Source: Gemmatimonadota bacterium (GTDB taxonomy: Bacteria > Gemmatimonadota > Gemmatimonadetes > Gemmatimonadales > Gemmatimonadaceae). Taken from it: a stretch of 64,000 bases of DNA. The stretch is from positions 434,001 to 498,000 of the forward strand of contig JAIUOB010000001.1 of the NCBI GenBank assembly GCA_020161135.1, in the 5' to 3' direction. Positions within the stretch are counted from its first letter, which is position 1, and each line of letters begins with the position of its first letter. Positions 57,211-64,000 of this stretch are shown piece after piece. Position numbers and translations under genes: made by a program. Below the pieces are notes generated by a model. It worked only from the letters and a program-made list of their open reading frames with translations, searched no databases and was not told the origin of the DNA.

Positions 57211-58638
57211 CTAGCCCTGCCCACCCGCCAGCTCCGGCAGCGCGCGAAACCAATGCGCCAGCACCGGACGCGCAGCGCGCGCCTGCACCTGCCAACTTCG
57301 CGCGCGCTTCCACTGCCCCACCCGCGCGTACAACTGCACCAGCCGTACCACCGGCGGCGCAAAGAGCTCGTCCACCGGCGTCTCGGCGGGTGGACGCAGG
57401 CAGCGCGCCTCGAGCGCCTCGATGTCGCGCAGGAGCTGCTCGTGCAAGAGCGCTCGATACGCTGCGACATCCTGCGCCAGCGCCGTGCGAAAGGCCGCCG
57501 CGTCGGCGAGCGCGGGCGCGCGCTCCCGCTCCGCCTGCGCCTCGTCCCATCGCCCGTCGTCCTCCAGCATGGCCAGGAGTCGCTCGCGCGCCGGCTTGTG
57601 CCGCGGATCGAGCAGCAGGGTCTGACGCAGCGCCGCCTCGGCCGCCGCGCGATCGCCCGCCAGCAGATGCGCCGCGCCGAGCGAACTGAGGAAGTGCGGG
57701 ATGTCGGGCTCGAGGGTCACGGCGCGCTCCATCGCCTGCACCGATTCCGGCGCGCGTCCCGCCATGCCGAGCCACACGCCGAGGAAGCGGTGCCCCTCGG
57801 CGTAGGCGGGATCGTTGCGCACGGCCGTGGCGAACGCCCTGCCGGCGCGCTCGAAGTCGCCGTCGAGATAAAGCGCCTGCACGCCGAAGTGCACATGCGG
57901 CACGGCGAGCGTGTCGTCGAGGGCCAGCGCCTGCTCACTGTACGCGATGGTGCGCGCGAACTCCGTGTGGAAGGGGCCGAGCACACCGCGCCGTGCCGCG
58001 ACCGCGTGAAAGTTCGCGAGACCGGCGATCGCGGGGGCGTACGTGGGATCGAGCGCCAACGCGCGTGCGAAGTGGTCTCGGCAGCGCAGCAGATCGTCGG
58101 TGGAGCCGCCGTGCGTGGCGCGCAGGAAGAGGTAGTGTCCGCGCGCATGCCAGACCCAGGCGTCGGGCGAGTACGGGCGCGCGGGGCGTGCGGGGCGCGG
58201 CGCGACAGATGGCGTCTCGCGCGCGAGCAGCGCGACGAGTCGCGCCCGTTCGTTGGACAGCCAGCGATCGAAGGGGGCTGCGGCGTTCACGTGGAGGCCG
58301 TGCAGCGGCTCCACCCCCACGTCGGCCTCCTCGTGCACGCGGCCGCGTTCGAGAGCGTGCGCATCGCAGTGCAGCCGCGTCGGGTCGACCCCCACGAGCT
58401 GATCACCCGCCGTGACGATCACGTCCTCGCCCAGTGTGCGACGCAAGGCATGCAGCGCGTTGCGAAGGGCACGGCGCCCGCGCGCACTGTCGTGCGAGGG
58501 CCAGAGCAGCGCGATAAGCGTGTCGCGTGCATGCAGGCCACGCGGACGCGCCAGCGCGAGGTAGCAGAGCAGCGCGACGAGCCGCGGCTGACTCAGACGC
58601 GAGGAGGTCGGTGGGTCGTCCGGGAAGCGGACCACCAC
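57211..58638 (-). CDS. SARP/BTAD-like regulator with TPR tail
   Basis: At least 475 residues. The N-terminus VVRFPDDPPTSSRLSQPRLV then ALLCYLALARPRGLHARD, LWPSHDSARGRRALRNALHAL and RRTLGEDVIVTAGDQL match a SARP winged helix with its BTAD start. The rest has TPR repeats (FARALALDPTYAPAIAGLAN and further helices). The usual LELRVLGP N-terminal strand is encoded in frame just upstream but has no ATG; an ATG at 58721 with AAAGG before it lies in another frame and would join by one base change in the run CCCCGCGCGCGCG (58686-58698). The listed start is a GTG. Such proteins respond to stress or peptides in Gemmatimonadota. Confidence 0.72.
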   Translation of the reverse strand: MVVRFPDDPPTSSRLSQPRLVALLCYLALARPRGLHARDTLIALLWPSHDSARGRRALRNALHALRRTLGEDVIVTAGDQLVGVDPTRLHCDAHALERGRVHEEADVGVEPLHGLHVNAAAPFDRWLSNERARLVALLARETPSVAPRPARPARPYSPDAWVWHARGHYLFLRATHGGSTDDLLRCRDHFARALALDPTYAPAIAGLANFHAVAARRGVLGPFHTEFARTIAYSEQALALDDTLAVPHVHFGVQALYLDGDFERAGRAFATAVRNDPAYAEGHRFLGVWLGMAGRAPESVQAMERAVTLEPDIPHFLSSLGAAHLLAGDRAAAEAALRQTLLLDPRHKPARERLLAMLEDDGRWDEAQAERERAPALADAAAFRTALAQDVAAYRALLHEQLLRDIEALEARCLRPPAETPVDELFAPPVVRLVQLYARVGQWKRARSWQVQARAARPVLAHWFRALPELAGGQG

Positions 58639-58783
58639 CGGACCGAGTACCCGCAGCTCCAGGGGAGCGGCTCCGGTCAGAGCCGCCCCGCGCGCGCGAC
58701 GAGCGCGAGGTCGAAGGGCATCACTCGATGCTGCCTTTGCCAGACCGACTCGTCAAGCACACGCGTCCCACAGCGGAGCACGC

Positions 58784-59668
58784 TCATATCCCCTCACGCC
58801 CGGGACAGCTCCACCCGTTGTAGGTCGCGTTGGCCGGTGGCAGGTCGCCGAGGGGCACGCCGCGTCGAATCGGCCCGTGCGCGACGAGCAGGCCCAACTG
58901 GCCATCGGGGTCACGCACCACGAGTCGCACGCGCGCCGTGTCGCCGGGCAGCGGCTGGCCGGGCTCGCGCACAAAGAACAGCTCGTTCATCGCGTCCGGG
59001 TCGTCGCCGATCCCCGCGAGCAGGGCGCTCTCCCCTGGCGCGAACGGCACACCCGTACCAGTCGCACACCACCCGGAGTGCCAACCGGGCATGGTGACTT
59101 CCATGAGCTCCACGGTCGACAAGCCGAACCCGGGGGCCGCGTGCAGGCGCAGCAGCGGCAGATACTGCGCCGGCCCGCACGACTGCGCGTCGCAGCCACG
59201 TCGATATTCTGCGAGCGCGAAGCTCTCGACGCGCATGGACGAGGCGCGGGTGGGTATCGCGTCAACGGTCAGGAGCGTCGACGCGTCCACGCCGCGCACG
59301 TTGGCGCGCAGGACCGCCGCGCCGGAGCCGACCGCCGCGATGTCGACCATCGTGATCCAGACGAACTTGCCGCGCCCGAGGCTCAGCAACACCGAACGCG
59401 TCCCGGCGATCGCGATGACGCGACTGTCGGAGCTCGTCACGACCGCCGAGTCCGTCGACGCGTTGTCGCCAGTCGTCGTTTGCCCCATGACGACCACGCG
59501 GCGCGACTGACCGACGAACGTGGAGCCGTCGGCCCCGAGGAACCACATGCGCGCCAGGATGGCCGGCGGCGGTGGGGGCAGCGGCGGAGGCAGCGCGCTC
59601 GGCGCAGCTCCGCCATCACCACACGCCAGCAGACTGGCCACCGCCAGCATCCGCGTCGCCGAGCGCAT
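58784..59668 (-). CDS. Tandem lipoprotein paralogue 3 (four-Cys domain)
   Basis: A 294-residue lipoprotein, signal MRSATRMLAVASLLAC with lipobox. An N-terminal Ig-like stretch (residues 35-145) is followed by a domain that also occurs in the two upstream genes. Shared landmarks: MRVESFALAEYRRGC, QSCGPAQYLPLLRL, TVELMEVTMPGWHSGWC, PFAPGESALLAG and a late Cys in GWSCPG. It has four Cys in the same spacing as its neighbours and is Pro-rich after the lipobox. I recognise no family. It is 9 bases after paralogue 2 and 145 before the SARP-like gene. Confidence 0.72.
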   Translation of the reverse strand: MRSATRMLAVASLLACGDGGAAPSALPPPLPPPPPAILARMWFLGADGSTFVGQSRRVVVMGQTTTGDNASTDSAVVTSSDSRVIAIAGTRSVLLSLGRGKFVWITMVDIAAVGSGAAVLRANVRGVDASTLLTVDAIPTRASSMRVESFALAEYRRGCDAQSCGPAQYLPLLRLHAAPGFGLSTVELMEVTMPGWHSGWCATGTGVPFAPGESALLAGIGDDPDAMNELFFVREPGQPLPGDTARVRLVVRDPDGQLGLLVAHGPIRRGVPLGDLPPANATYNGWSCPGREGI

Positions 59669-59677
59669 CGCGTCACC

Positions 59678-60601
59678 CTACGGGCACCACCAGCCGACGC
59701 CAGGCCGTGCCGGTGGCAGCACGGCAGGGCCGTTGACGATGCGGTGGATGGAGCCCGTCGCTTCGAGTCGCGCGCGTGATCCATCGGCGTGACGCACCAC
59801 GATGCGCGCGTGCGCCGGTCCCTCCGGTGCGCGCGCGCCGTCGAGGTGCACGAAGATCAGGTCGTTGGCCCAGAGGTACGGGTCGATGCCGTTGAGGTGC
59901 GCACGTTCGCCCGGCGCGTAGTCGATGCCACCGGAGTTGCACCACCCCGTGTCGTGGCCGGGCATGCTGAACGCGACCATTTCAACGGTGATGCGCTCAG
60001 TGGTCGGGTTGCGCAGTTTGAGCAGCGGCGCGTAGACGACGTACGGGCAGTCCCACGCGCAGACATCCTTGTACTCGACCACCACGAAGCTGTCGACCAC
60101 CATGGATGACACGCGGTCCGGCACATGCGTCACGCGCACGCGCAGGCTCGCGCTGGCCGCACCCACCGTCGCGGTGATCGTGGCCTCGCCGGCCTTGCCT
60201 TCGGCCAACTCGAGCCGCGCGGCATAGGTGGTGGTCCCGCGCGTCAGGTCGCGCACGGACACCGAGGTGAGGCGCGCGAGGGTGCTCACCTCGGGATCGC
60301 TGCTCGTGATGTCGACACCGTCGCTGCGCACCGGACGGCCGTCGGCGGCGTACGCGAACACCATCAGTGAACGCGTGCGCCCCACGAGGCCGTCACCGGT
60401 CTCGCCAGCGATCTGGACGCGCGTCGCCGTCGGCTCGGCCGACTGTACGGGCTGCGTCGGCGCGGTCGGCGGGGACGGGGCCGTCGCCGCACTGGGCGCA
60501 GACCGGTCGCCAGTACCACAGGCCAGCAGCAGGAGACTCCCGCCGAGCCGCACGATGCGACGGGCGGCCGCCGCTGGGTGCGATGAGGCACGCTCACACA
60601 T
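59678..60601 (-). CDS. Tandem lipoprotein paralogue 2 (four-Cys domain)
   Basis: A 307-residue lipoprotein from ATG 60601, overlapping paralogue 1's stop by 8 bases. Signal RIVRLGGSLLLLAC, a Pro/Ala-rich linker, an Ig-like region (RVQIAGETGDGLVGRTRSLM, then GEATITATVGAASASLRV), and the shared domain: MVVDSFVVVEYKDVCAWDC, VYAPLLKLRN, VEMVAFSMPGHDTGWC, PGERAHLNGID and a final WWCP. The four Cys match the other two. It is probably a surface or periplasmic protein; the function is unknown. Confidence 0.75.
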   Translation of the reverse strand: MCERASSHPAAAARRIVRLGGSLLLLACGTGDRSAPSAATAPSPPTAPTQPVQSAEPTATRVQIAGETGDGLVGRTRSLMVFAYAADGRPVRSDGVDITSSDPEVSTLARLTSVSVRDLTRGTTTYAARLELAEGKAGEATITATVGAASASLRVRVTHVPDRVSSMVVDSFVVVEYKDVCAWDCPYVVYAPLLKLRNPTTERITVEMVAFSMPGHDTGWCNSGGIDYAPGERAHLNGIDPYLWANDLIFVHLDGARAPEGPAHARIVVRHADGSRARLEATGSIHRIVNGPAVLPPARPGVGWWCP

Positions 60602-61502
60602 CGTAGCGATCCTTGCGGCATTGCCACGGCGGCGCGGGTGATGACGGCGACGGGACGTCACTCGGCGCGCGCTGGCGCAGGATGGGGCCCGTCGCGTCGA
60701 GGAGCCCCAACGTGCCGCTCGTGTCCCGCACGAGGGCGCGCACCCGCGCCGGTCCGTCCGCCACGGACACGCCTCGATCGCTGACGAAGTAGAGCCCGCC
60801 CGTTCCATCGTTCATCGACACGCCGTTCACCTCGACGCGCTGACCGGCCAACAGGGCGAGCTGCCCGCCGATGCACCATCCCGTCGTCCGTCCGGGAATC
60901 GTGAACTCGATGGACTCGATGGTGGCGACCGTGCGCCCTGTCGGCTCACGCACGCGGAGCACCGGGACGTACAGCAGCGTCGCGCACGGCGCTGCGCACG
61001 GCGCGCGGGTCTCGACCACGTAGAAGCTGTCCACCACCAACGCGGCGGGCCGCGTCGGGACAGCGGTGACCCGCACCGCGACCGCAGCGGAGACCCCGGC
61101 AACGTTGGCATGGATCAGGGCTTCGCCGGGGCCCACTTCGTCGATGGTCGCGCGGGTCATGCGGAGGAAGCGCCCCGCGATCCCCGAACCGTCGGGTACC
61201 CACGTCGTGTCGCGCGTGCGCACAACAGCCACGCGCGGATCGGACGACGCGACCAGCACCGGCTCCGTCTCGACGCGTTCACCCGTCGCGCTCAACGACT
61301 CCACCCACATTTCGCGCGACCTCCCCACCACTCCCTCGCCGTCCGCGCCCCGAATGACCAGTCGCGCCACCGCCGGTCGAGGGGCGACGTGGACCGGCGC
61401 GACGGGGACTGCGCGGTCGCACCCGGTCAGACCAGCCATCACCGCGAGTGCGCACGCGGTGAGGACGCGCCGCGCCGGCGGCAGCACACGAAGCGGACAC
61501 AT
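60594..61502 (-). CDS. Tandem lipoprotein paralogue 1 (four-Cys domain)
   Basis: A 302-residue lipoprotein, lipobox LTGC at 25-28. Ig-like region 40-150 (LVIRGADGEGVVGRSREMWV), then the shared domain 150-295 with LVVDSFYVVETRAPC (Cys169), Cys173 in APCATLLYVPVLRV, FTIPGRTTGWC (Cys210), GQRVEVNGVSM and Cys295 in PPWQC. It is the first gene of the triplet and overlaps paralogue 2 (ATGTGTGA), so the set is co-translated. Pairwise resemblance between the three is clear in landmark order but low overall. Confidence 0.75.
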   Translation of the reverse strand: MCPLRVLPPARRVLTACALAVMAGLTGCDRAVPVAPVHVAPRPAVARLVIRGADGEGVVGRSREMWVESLSATGERVETEPVLVASSDPRVAVVRTRDTTWVPDGSGIAGRFLRMTRATIDEVGPGEALIHANVAGVSAAVAVRVTAVPTRPAALVVDSFYVVETRAPCAAPCATLLYVPVLRVREPTGRTVATIESIEFTIPGRTTGWCIGGQLALLAGQRVEVNGVSMNDGTGGLYFVSDRGVSVADGPARVRALVRDTSGTLGLLDATGPILRQRAPSDVPSPSSPAPPWQCRKDRYDV

Positions 61503-61625
61503 GACGAACCTCCGAAAGCACGAGAGGGGCGGCGGGAGCTGCTGCTCCCATCGCCCCCACGGTGCGGATTGGCCGTCTACAAGATGTCTAGCCCGCGATC
61601 ACGGGCGCCGCCCGCCTGCCACCAC

Positions 61626-62099
61626 TCAGCCGCGATCCCAGAACGGCGGCGGCTCGATGCCCAGCGCGCGAAGATACACGTACCCCTGCGCGCGGTGGTG
61701 ATTCTCGTTGTCGATGGCGTAGAAGAGCTGGCTCCACACCGGGCCGGTGTACTGCCCGAAGAGCGTGACCGTCTCGCCGAACTTGTCCGCCGGAATCTGC
61801 GCGAACCACGTGTCCAGCTCCGCCGTGGCCGCGTCCCACTGCGCGAGCAGCTCCGCCTTGCTGGCGGCCGTGGCTTCGGAGTAGGCCGACGCGGCACCCG
61901 TGACGATCTCCTTCACCATGGGCACGGCGATGCCGAGCATCTCGGCCGCGAGTGCGGCGAAGGGGCGCATGCCGCCGACGCTGAAGGTGTGGAGCTGATC
62001 CTCGGGGTATGCCTCGATGACCTTGCGGGTGAGGCGGCGGAGTCCCTGCCAGTGGGAGAGCAGGTCGGCGGGGGAGAGGACGGCGACGGCGGTGGTCAT
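61626..62099 (-). CDS. DinB-like four-helix metal-binding protein
   Basis: A 157-residue DinB/DfsB-type protein. Landmarks are LSHWQGLRRLTRKVIEAYPE, RPFAALAAEMLGIAVPMVKE, TLFGQYTGPVWSQLFYAIDN and ENHHRAQGYVYLRALGIEPP; the paired His in ENHHRAQ suits the DinB metal site, though the usual third ligand is unclear. Often thiol or metal dependent. It lies 123 bases downstream of nothing else on its strand. Confidence 0.85.
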   Translation of the reverse strand: MTTAVAVLSPADLLSHWQGLRRLTRKVIEAYPEDQLHTFSVGGMRPFAALAAEMLGIAVPMVKEIVTGAASAYSEATAASKAELLAQWDAATAELDTWFAQIPADKFGETVTLFGQYTGPVWSQLFYAIDNENHHRAQGYVYLRALGIEPPPFWDRG

Positions 62100-62216
62100 T
62101 GCGTGCTCCGGGACGGGAATTCCTGGGAGACCGGCCGACGGATTCGGCTTTTGTTCGGTCTGGACCAGAAACTACGGTGCCCTGATGGCGGCCACAAGGC
62201 AGGAGCGCGCGGGCGT

Positions 62217-62267
62217 GGGGTCAGAGTTGGGGTCAGAGTTGGGGTCAGCGTCCCCGTCAGCGACCCC
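62217..62267. repeat. Tandem GGGGTCAG repeats at the 3' end of a gene
   Basis: Two exact copies of GGGGTCAGAGTT (62217-62228 and 62229-62240) and a third GGGGTCAG (62241-62248), then an inverted GACCCC (62262-62267). They overlap the stop codon of the gene at 62257. The core matches the palindrome at 38154-38181. Confidence 0.6.
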
Positions 62268-62886
62268 CGATGCGATCTGGGGGAATCGGATTGTTCGGCC
62301 GCTCCGAGTCCCACATGACCGAGAGGATGTACCACCGCTCGCCACTGTGGAACAGCTGGATGCTGTTGATGCCGCGCTGAAAGGGCGGCGCTTCGGGCGT
62401 GGTCCGGGAGTCGTACACGCTCATGACGTGCGTGATGTGTCCGAACGTGTCGCTGCGCCGTCCGATCTCCTTCTCGAAGAACCCGTTGCGCATCAATCCG
62501 GGCATGGCCGCGGCGATGTACTCCTCGACGCTCCAGTTGCGCAGAAAGGCTTTGCCGTTGGCGCCTTCACCGGTGGGAATCATGCGTGCGCTGGGGCCGA
62601 AGAGAGTGCGCAGCCGCTCGACGTCGCGCGGCGCATCCTTGGGGCCCGAGATGCTCGCGTAGAGTGCCGCGATTATGCCGTCGATGGTGCCGACGTCGGC
62701 CGGATCGGCGGGGCGCACCGGAGGGGTCGTGCCCGGGGGCGCGCTCGCGGGGGCGATGCCTCCGCCCTGGGCGAGCAGATCCGAGGCAGCGGCAGGGATC
62801 ATGGTGAGGCACGCCGCCAGGAGGGCGAGGGGACGCACGCGCAGACGACGTGCGGCGATCAGCGGACGAGGGAAGAGCAGCGGCAC
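62257..62886 (-). CDS. Exported NTF2-like (SnoaL-type) protein
   Basis: About 209 residues from GTG 62886; the start is uncertain. A signal-like segment (LRVRPLALLAACLTMIPAAA, cleavage near LLAQG) is followed by a Pro-rich linker and a cone-shaped NTF2-like domain: DGIIAALYASISGPKDAPRD, RTLFGPSARMIP, EEYIAAAMPGLMRNGFFEKE, ITHVMSVYDSRTTPEAPPFQ and GINSIQLFHSGERWYILSVM. The pocket residues do not show a catalytic pair. The GGGGTCAG repeats touch its 3' end. Confidence 0.75.
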   Translation of the reverse strand: MPLLFPRPLIAARRLRVRPLALLAACLTMIPAAASDLLAQGGGIAPASAPPGTTPPVRPADPADVGTIDGIIAALYASISGPKDAPRDVERLRTLFGPSARMIPTGEGANGKAFLRNWSVEEYIAAAMPGLMRNGFFEKEIGRRSDTFGHITHVMSVYDSRTTPEAPPFQRGINSIQLFHSGERWYILSVMWDSERPNNPIPPDRIGGR

Positions 62887-63147
62887 AACGGCTCCGGTTG
62901 AGGACGGCGGCAGCGCCTCCGAAGGGGCGCGGCGTGGAGACTCGCGCCGCGACACGCCGATGCCATGTGACTTGTGACGAAGTGCGCCGCAGGGGTGATG
63001 GACGGCGATGGTGGTCCGCACCGCTCCGCCGTGGCACGCGTGGCGAGCATGCGACAGGATGCGCGGCGCCGGCACCACGGCCATCGGTCAAAGTGCCTGA
63101 AGTCGACGGAATACTGACGAGCTCAGCCATAAAATCCGCCGAAAGTC

Positions 63148-63163
63148 GGGCACGGGTATTGCT
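63148..63163 (+). promoter_or_regulatory. Sigma-54 type -24/-12 promoter before the PEP-CTERM gene
   Basis: GGGCACGGGTATTGCT has GG at 63149-63150 and GC at 63161-63162, ten bases apart, and matches TGGCACGnnnnTTGCW except the first T. The ATG is at 63228. The surrounding gap, 62887-63227, is the only stretch above 300 bases without a gene and holds nothing else I can name. PEP-CTERM genes are known to be under sigma-54 control with PrsK/PrsR in many genomes. Confidence 0.6.
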
Positions 63164-63227
63164 CAGTTCGGCAGTACCGAAGCACCCGCGGCCAACTGGC
63201 CCGACCCCGACCCGAGCTGGAAGCCCC

Positions 63228-63986
63228 ATGCGTACCTATATGAATCGCCTGCCCCTCGTTGCCCTCGCGCTGACGCTCGTCGCGCCGGTCGCGCGGGCGC
63301 AGTACAGCGACCAGGCCACATTCCTGGCGGCCAACCCGTGGCTCACCACCGTGAGCTTTGCGGGGCAGACGCCGATCATCGGCCCGTCGCTGGGCACGAG
63401 CACGTCGCTGGGTGGCCTGACCATCCGGGGCAACAACCTCCGGTACGTCGACACGCAGTTCTGGGGGAGCCACGCGAGCATCCTCGATGACCGCTGGCAC
63501 GGCTTCCTCGAGGCCAGCTTCGCCCCGGCCAGCGCCGTCGGCTTCTATTTCGCCAGCAACTACTACGACGGCTCGCCGATCACCTTCGCGGCGTTCAACG
63601 GCACGCAGCAGTTGTACACGCAGGTCATCACCGGCGGCGGCGTGTACACGCAGTTCGCCTACTTCGGCATCGACCACGTCGGGCCGATCACGTCGTTCCG
63701 CCTGTCGACCATCGGGGGCCAGGACTTCGCGTCGCTGGCCGCCATCTCGTTCGGCAACCCGCCGCTCCCGCCGCAGCCGCCGCTCCCCCCGACGCCCACG
63801 TTTGACCCGGAGCCGGAATTCCCGACGCCCGACTTCCCGGAGCCGGAGTTCCCCGAACCGCCGTTCGATCCGCGCAACGATGAGCAGTTCGTGAACAGCA
63901 CGGTCCCCGAACCGTCGAGTGTCGCACTGCTGGGTGCCGGTGTGCTCGCGCTGGGTGTGATGGCGCGGCGTCGCCGGCGGGCGTAA
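63228..63986 (+). CDS. PEP-CTERM sorting-domain surface protein
   Basis: A 252-residue exported protein. Signal peptide MRTYMNRLPLVALALTLVAP (cleavage near ARAQ). Residues 25-180 form a beta-rich region (FEASFAPASAVGFYFASNYY). A Pro/Glu/Phe-rich linker (about 185-220) precedes the PEP-CTERM signal VPEPSSVALLGAGVLALGVM and the terminal ARRRRRA. The sorting signal is cut by an exosortase, not in the window. It is probably secreted or displayed with exopolysaccharide. No ribosome-binding site of note; a sigma-54 type site lies 65 bases upstream. Confidence 0.92.
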   Translation: MRTYMNRLPLVALALTLVAPVARAQYSDQATFLAANPWLTTVSFAGQTPIIGPSLGTSTSLGGLTIRGNNLRYVDTQFWGSHASILDDRWHGFLEASFAPASAVGFYFASNYYDGSPITFAAFNGTQQLYTQVITGGGVYTQFAYFGIDHVGPITSFRLSTIGGQDFASLAAISFGNPPLPPQPPLPPTPTFDPEPEFPTPDFPEPEFPEPPFDPRNDEQFVNSTVPEPSSVALLGAGVLALGVMARRRRRA

Positions 63987-64000
63987 CGAGGAGGGGGTGG

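Overview
The window is a GC-rich bacterial chromosome segment with short intergenic gaps and frequent ATGA start/stop overlaps. Several traits point to a member of the Gemmatimonadota, close to Gemmatimonas or Gemmatirosa. These are large Ser/Thr kinases with TPR tails, a VPS10-type beta-propeller protein, many exported hydrolases with Gly/Ala-rich loops, futalosine-pathway menaquinone genes, and a PEP-CTERM protein. This assignment is an inference from gene content; no rRNA gene is present. I saw no tRNA, IS element, prophage or CRISPR array.

Layout. 1-8827 (minus): a catabolic operon reading TonB-dependent receptor, kynureninase, 2-aminobenzoyl-CoA monooxygenase/reductase, SDR, MarR regulator, enoyl-CoA hydratase, acyl-CoA dehydrogenase (cut by the window edge). 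It fits aerobic breakdown of kynurenine via anthranilyl-CoA. A 24-bp operator-like palindrome lies inside it. 8970-18285: exported M20 peptidase, small membrane protein, tachylectin-like/N,N-dimethylformamidase-like fusion, Ser/Thr kinase with TPRs, and a multicopper oxidase whose copper motifs are in permuted order. 18374-31542: VPS10 propeller protein, Tat-exported aldo/keto reductase, a regulatory-domain protein, a sialidase-fold protein with a CxCC motif next to a TlpA-like lipoprotein, a Tat amidase, a small histidine kinase with an altered ATP-box, AraC and VOC proteins. 31717-38089: small membrane ORF, sulfatase, lipoprotein, penicillin acylase, SRPBCC protein and a cell-wall amidase. 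38293-46668: Tat-exported aminotransferase, mqnB-mqnD (menaquinone via futalosine), a three-domain GH18/deacetylase/GT2 polysaccharide protein, and a GMC dehydrogenase pair. 46701-57156: omega-aminotransferase, M28 peptidase, alpha/beta hydrolase, hybrid histidine kinase, membrane LuxR regulator, DUF2231-VIT pair, aldo/keto reductase. 57211-63986: SARP-like TPR regulator downstream of three tandem paralogous lipoproteins carrying a four-cysteine domain I do not recognise, DinB, an NTF2-like exported protein, and a PEP-CTERM protein behind a sigma-54 type promoter.

The most unusual items are the lipoprotein triplet, the permuted multicopper oxidase, the CxCC/TlpA pair, the sigma-54 site before the PEP-CTERM gene, and GGGGTCAG-type dispersed repeats at two places. 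Only one gap exceeds 300 bases (62887-63227); it holds the sigma-54 promoter.
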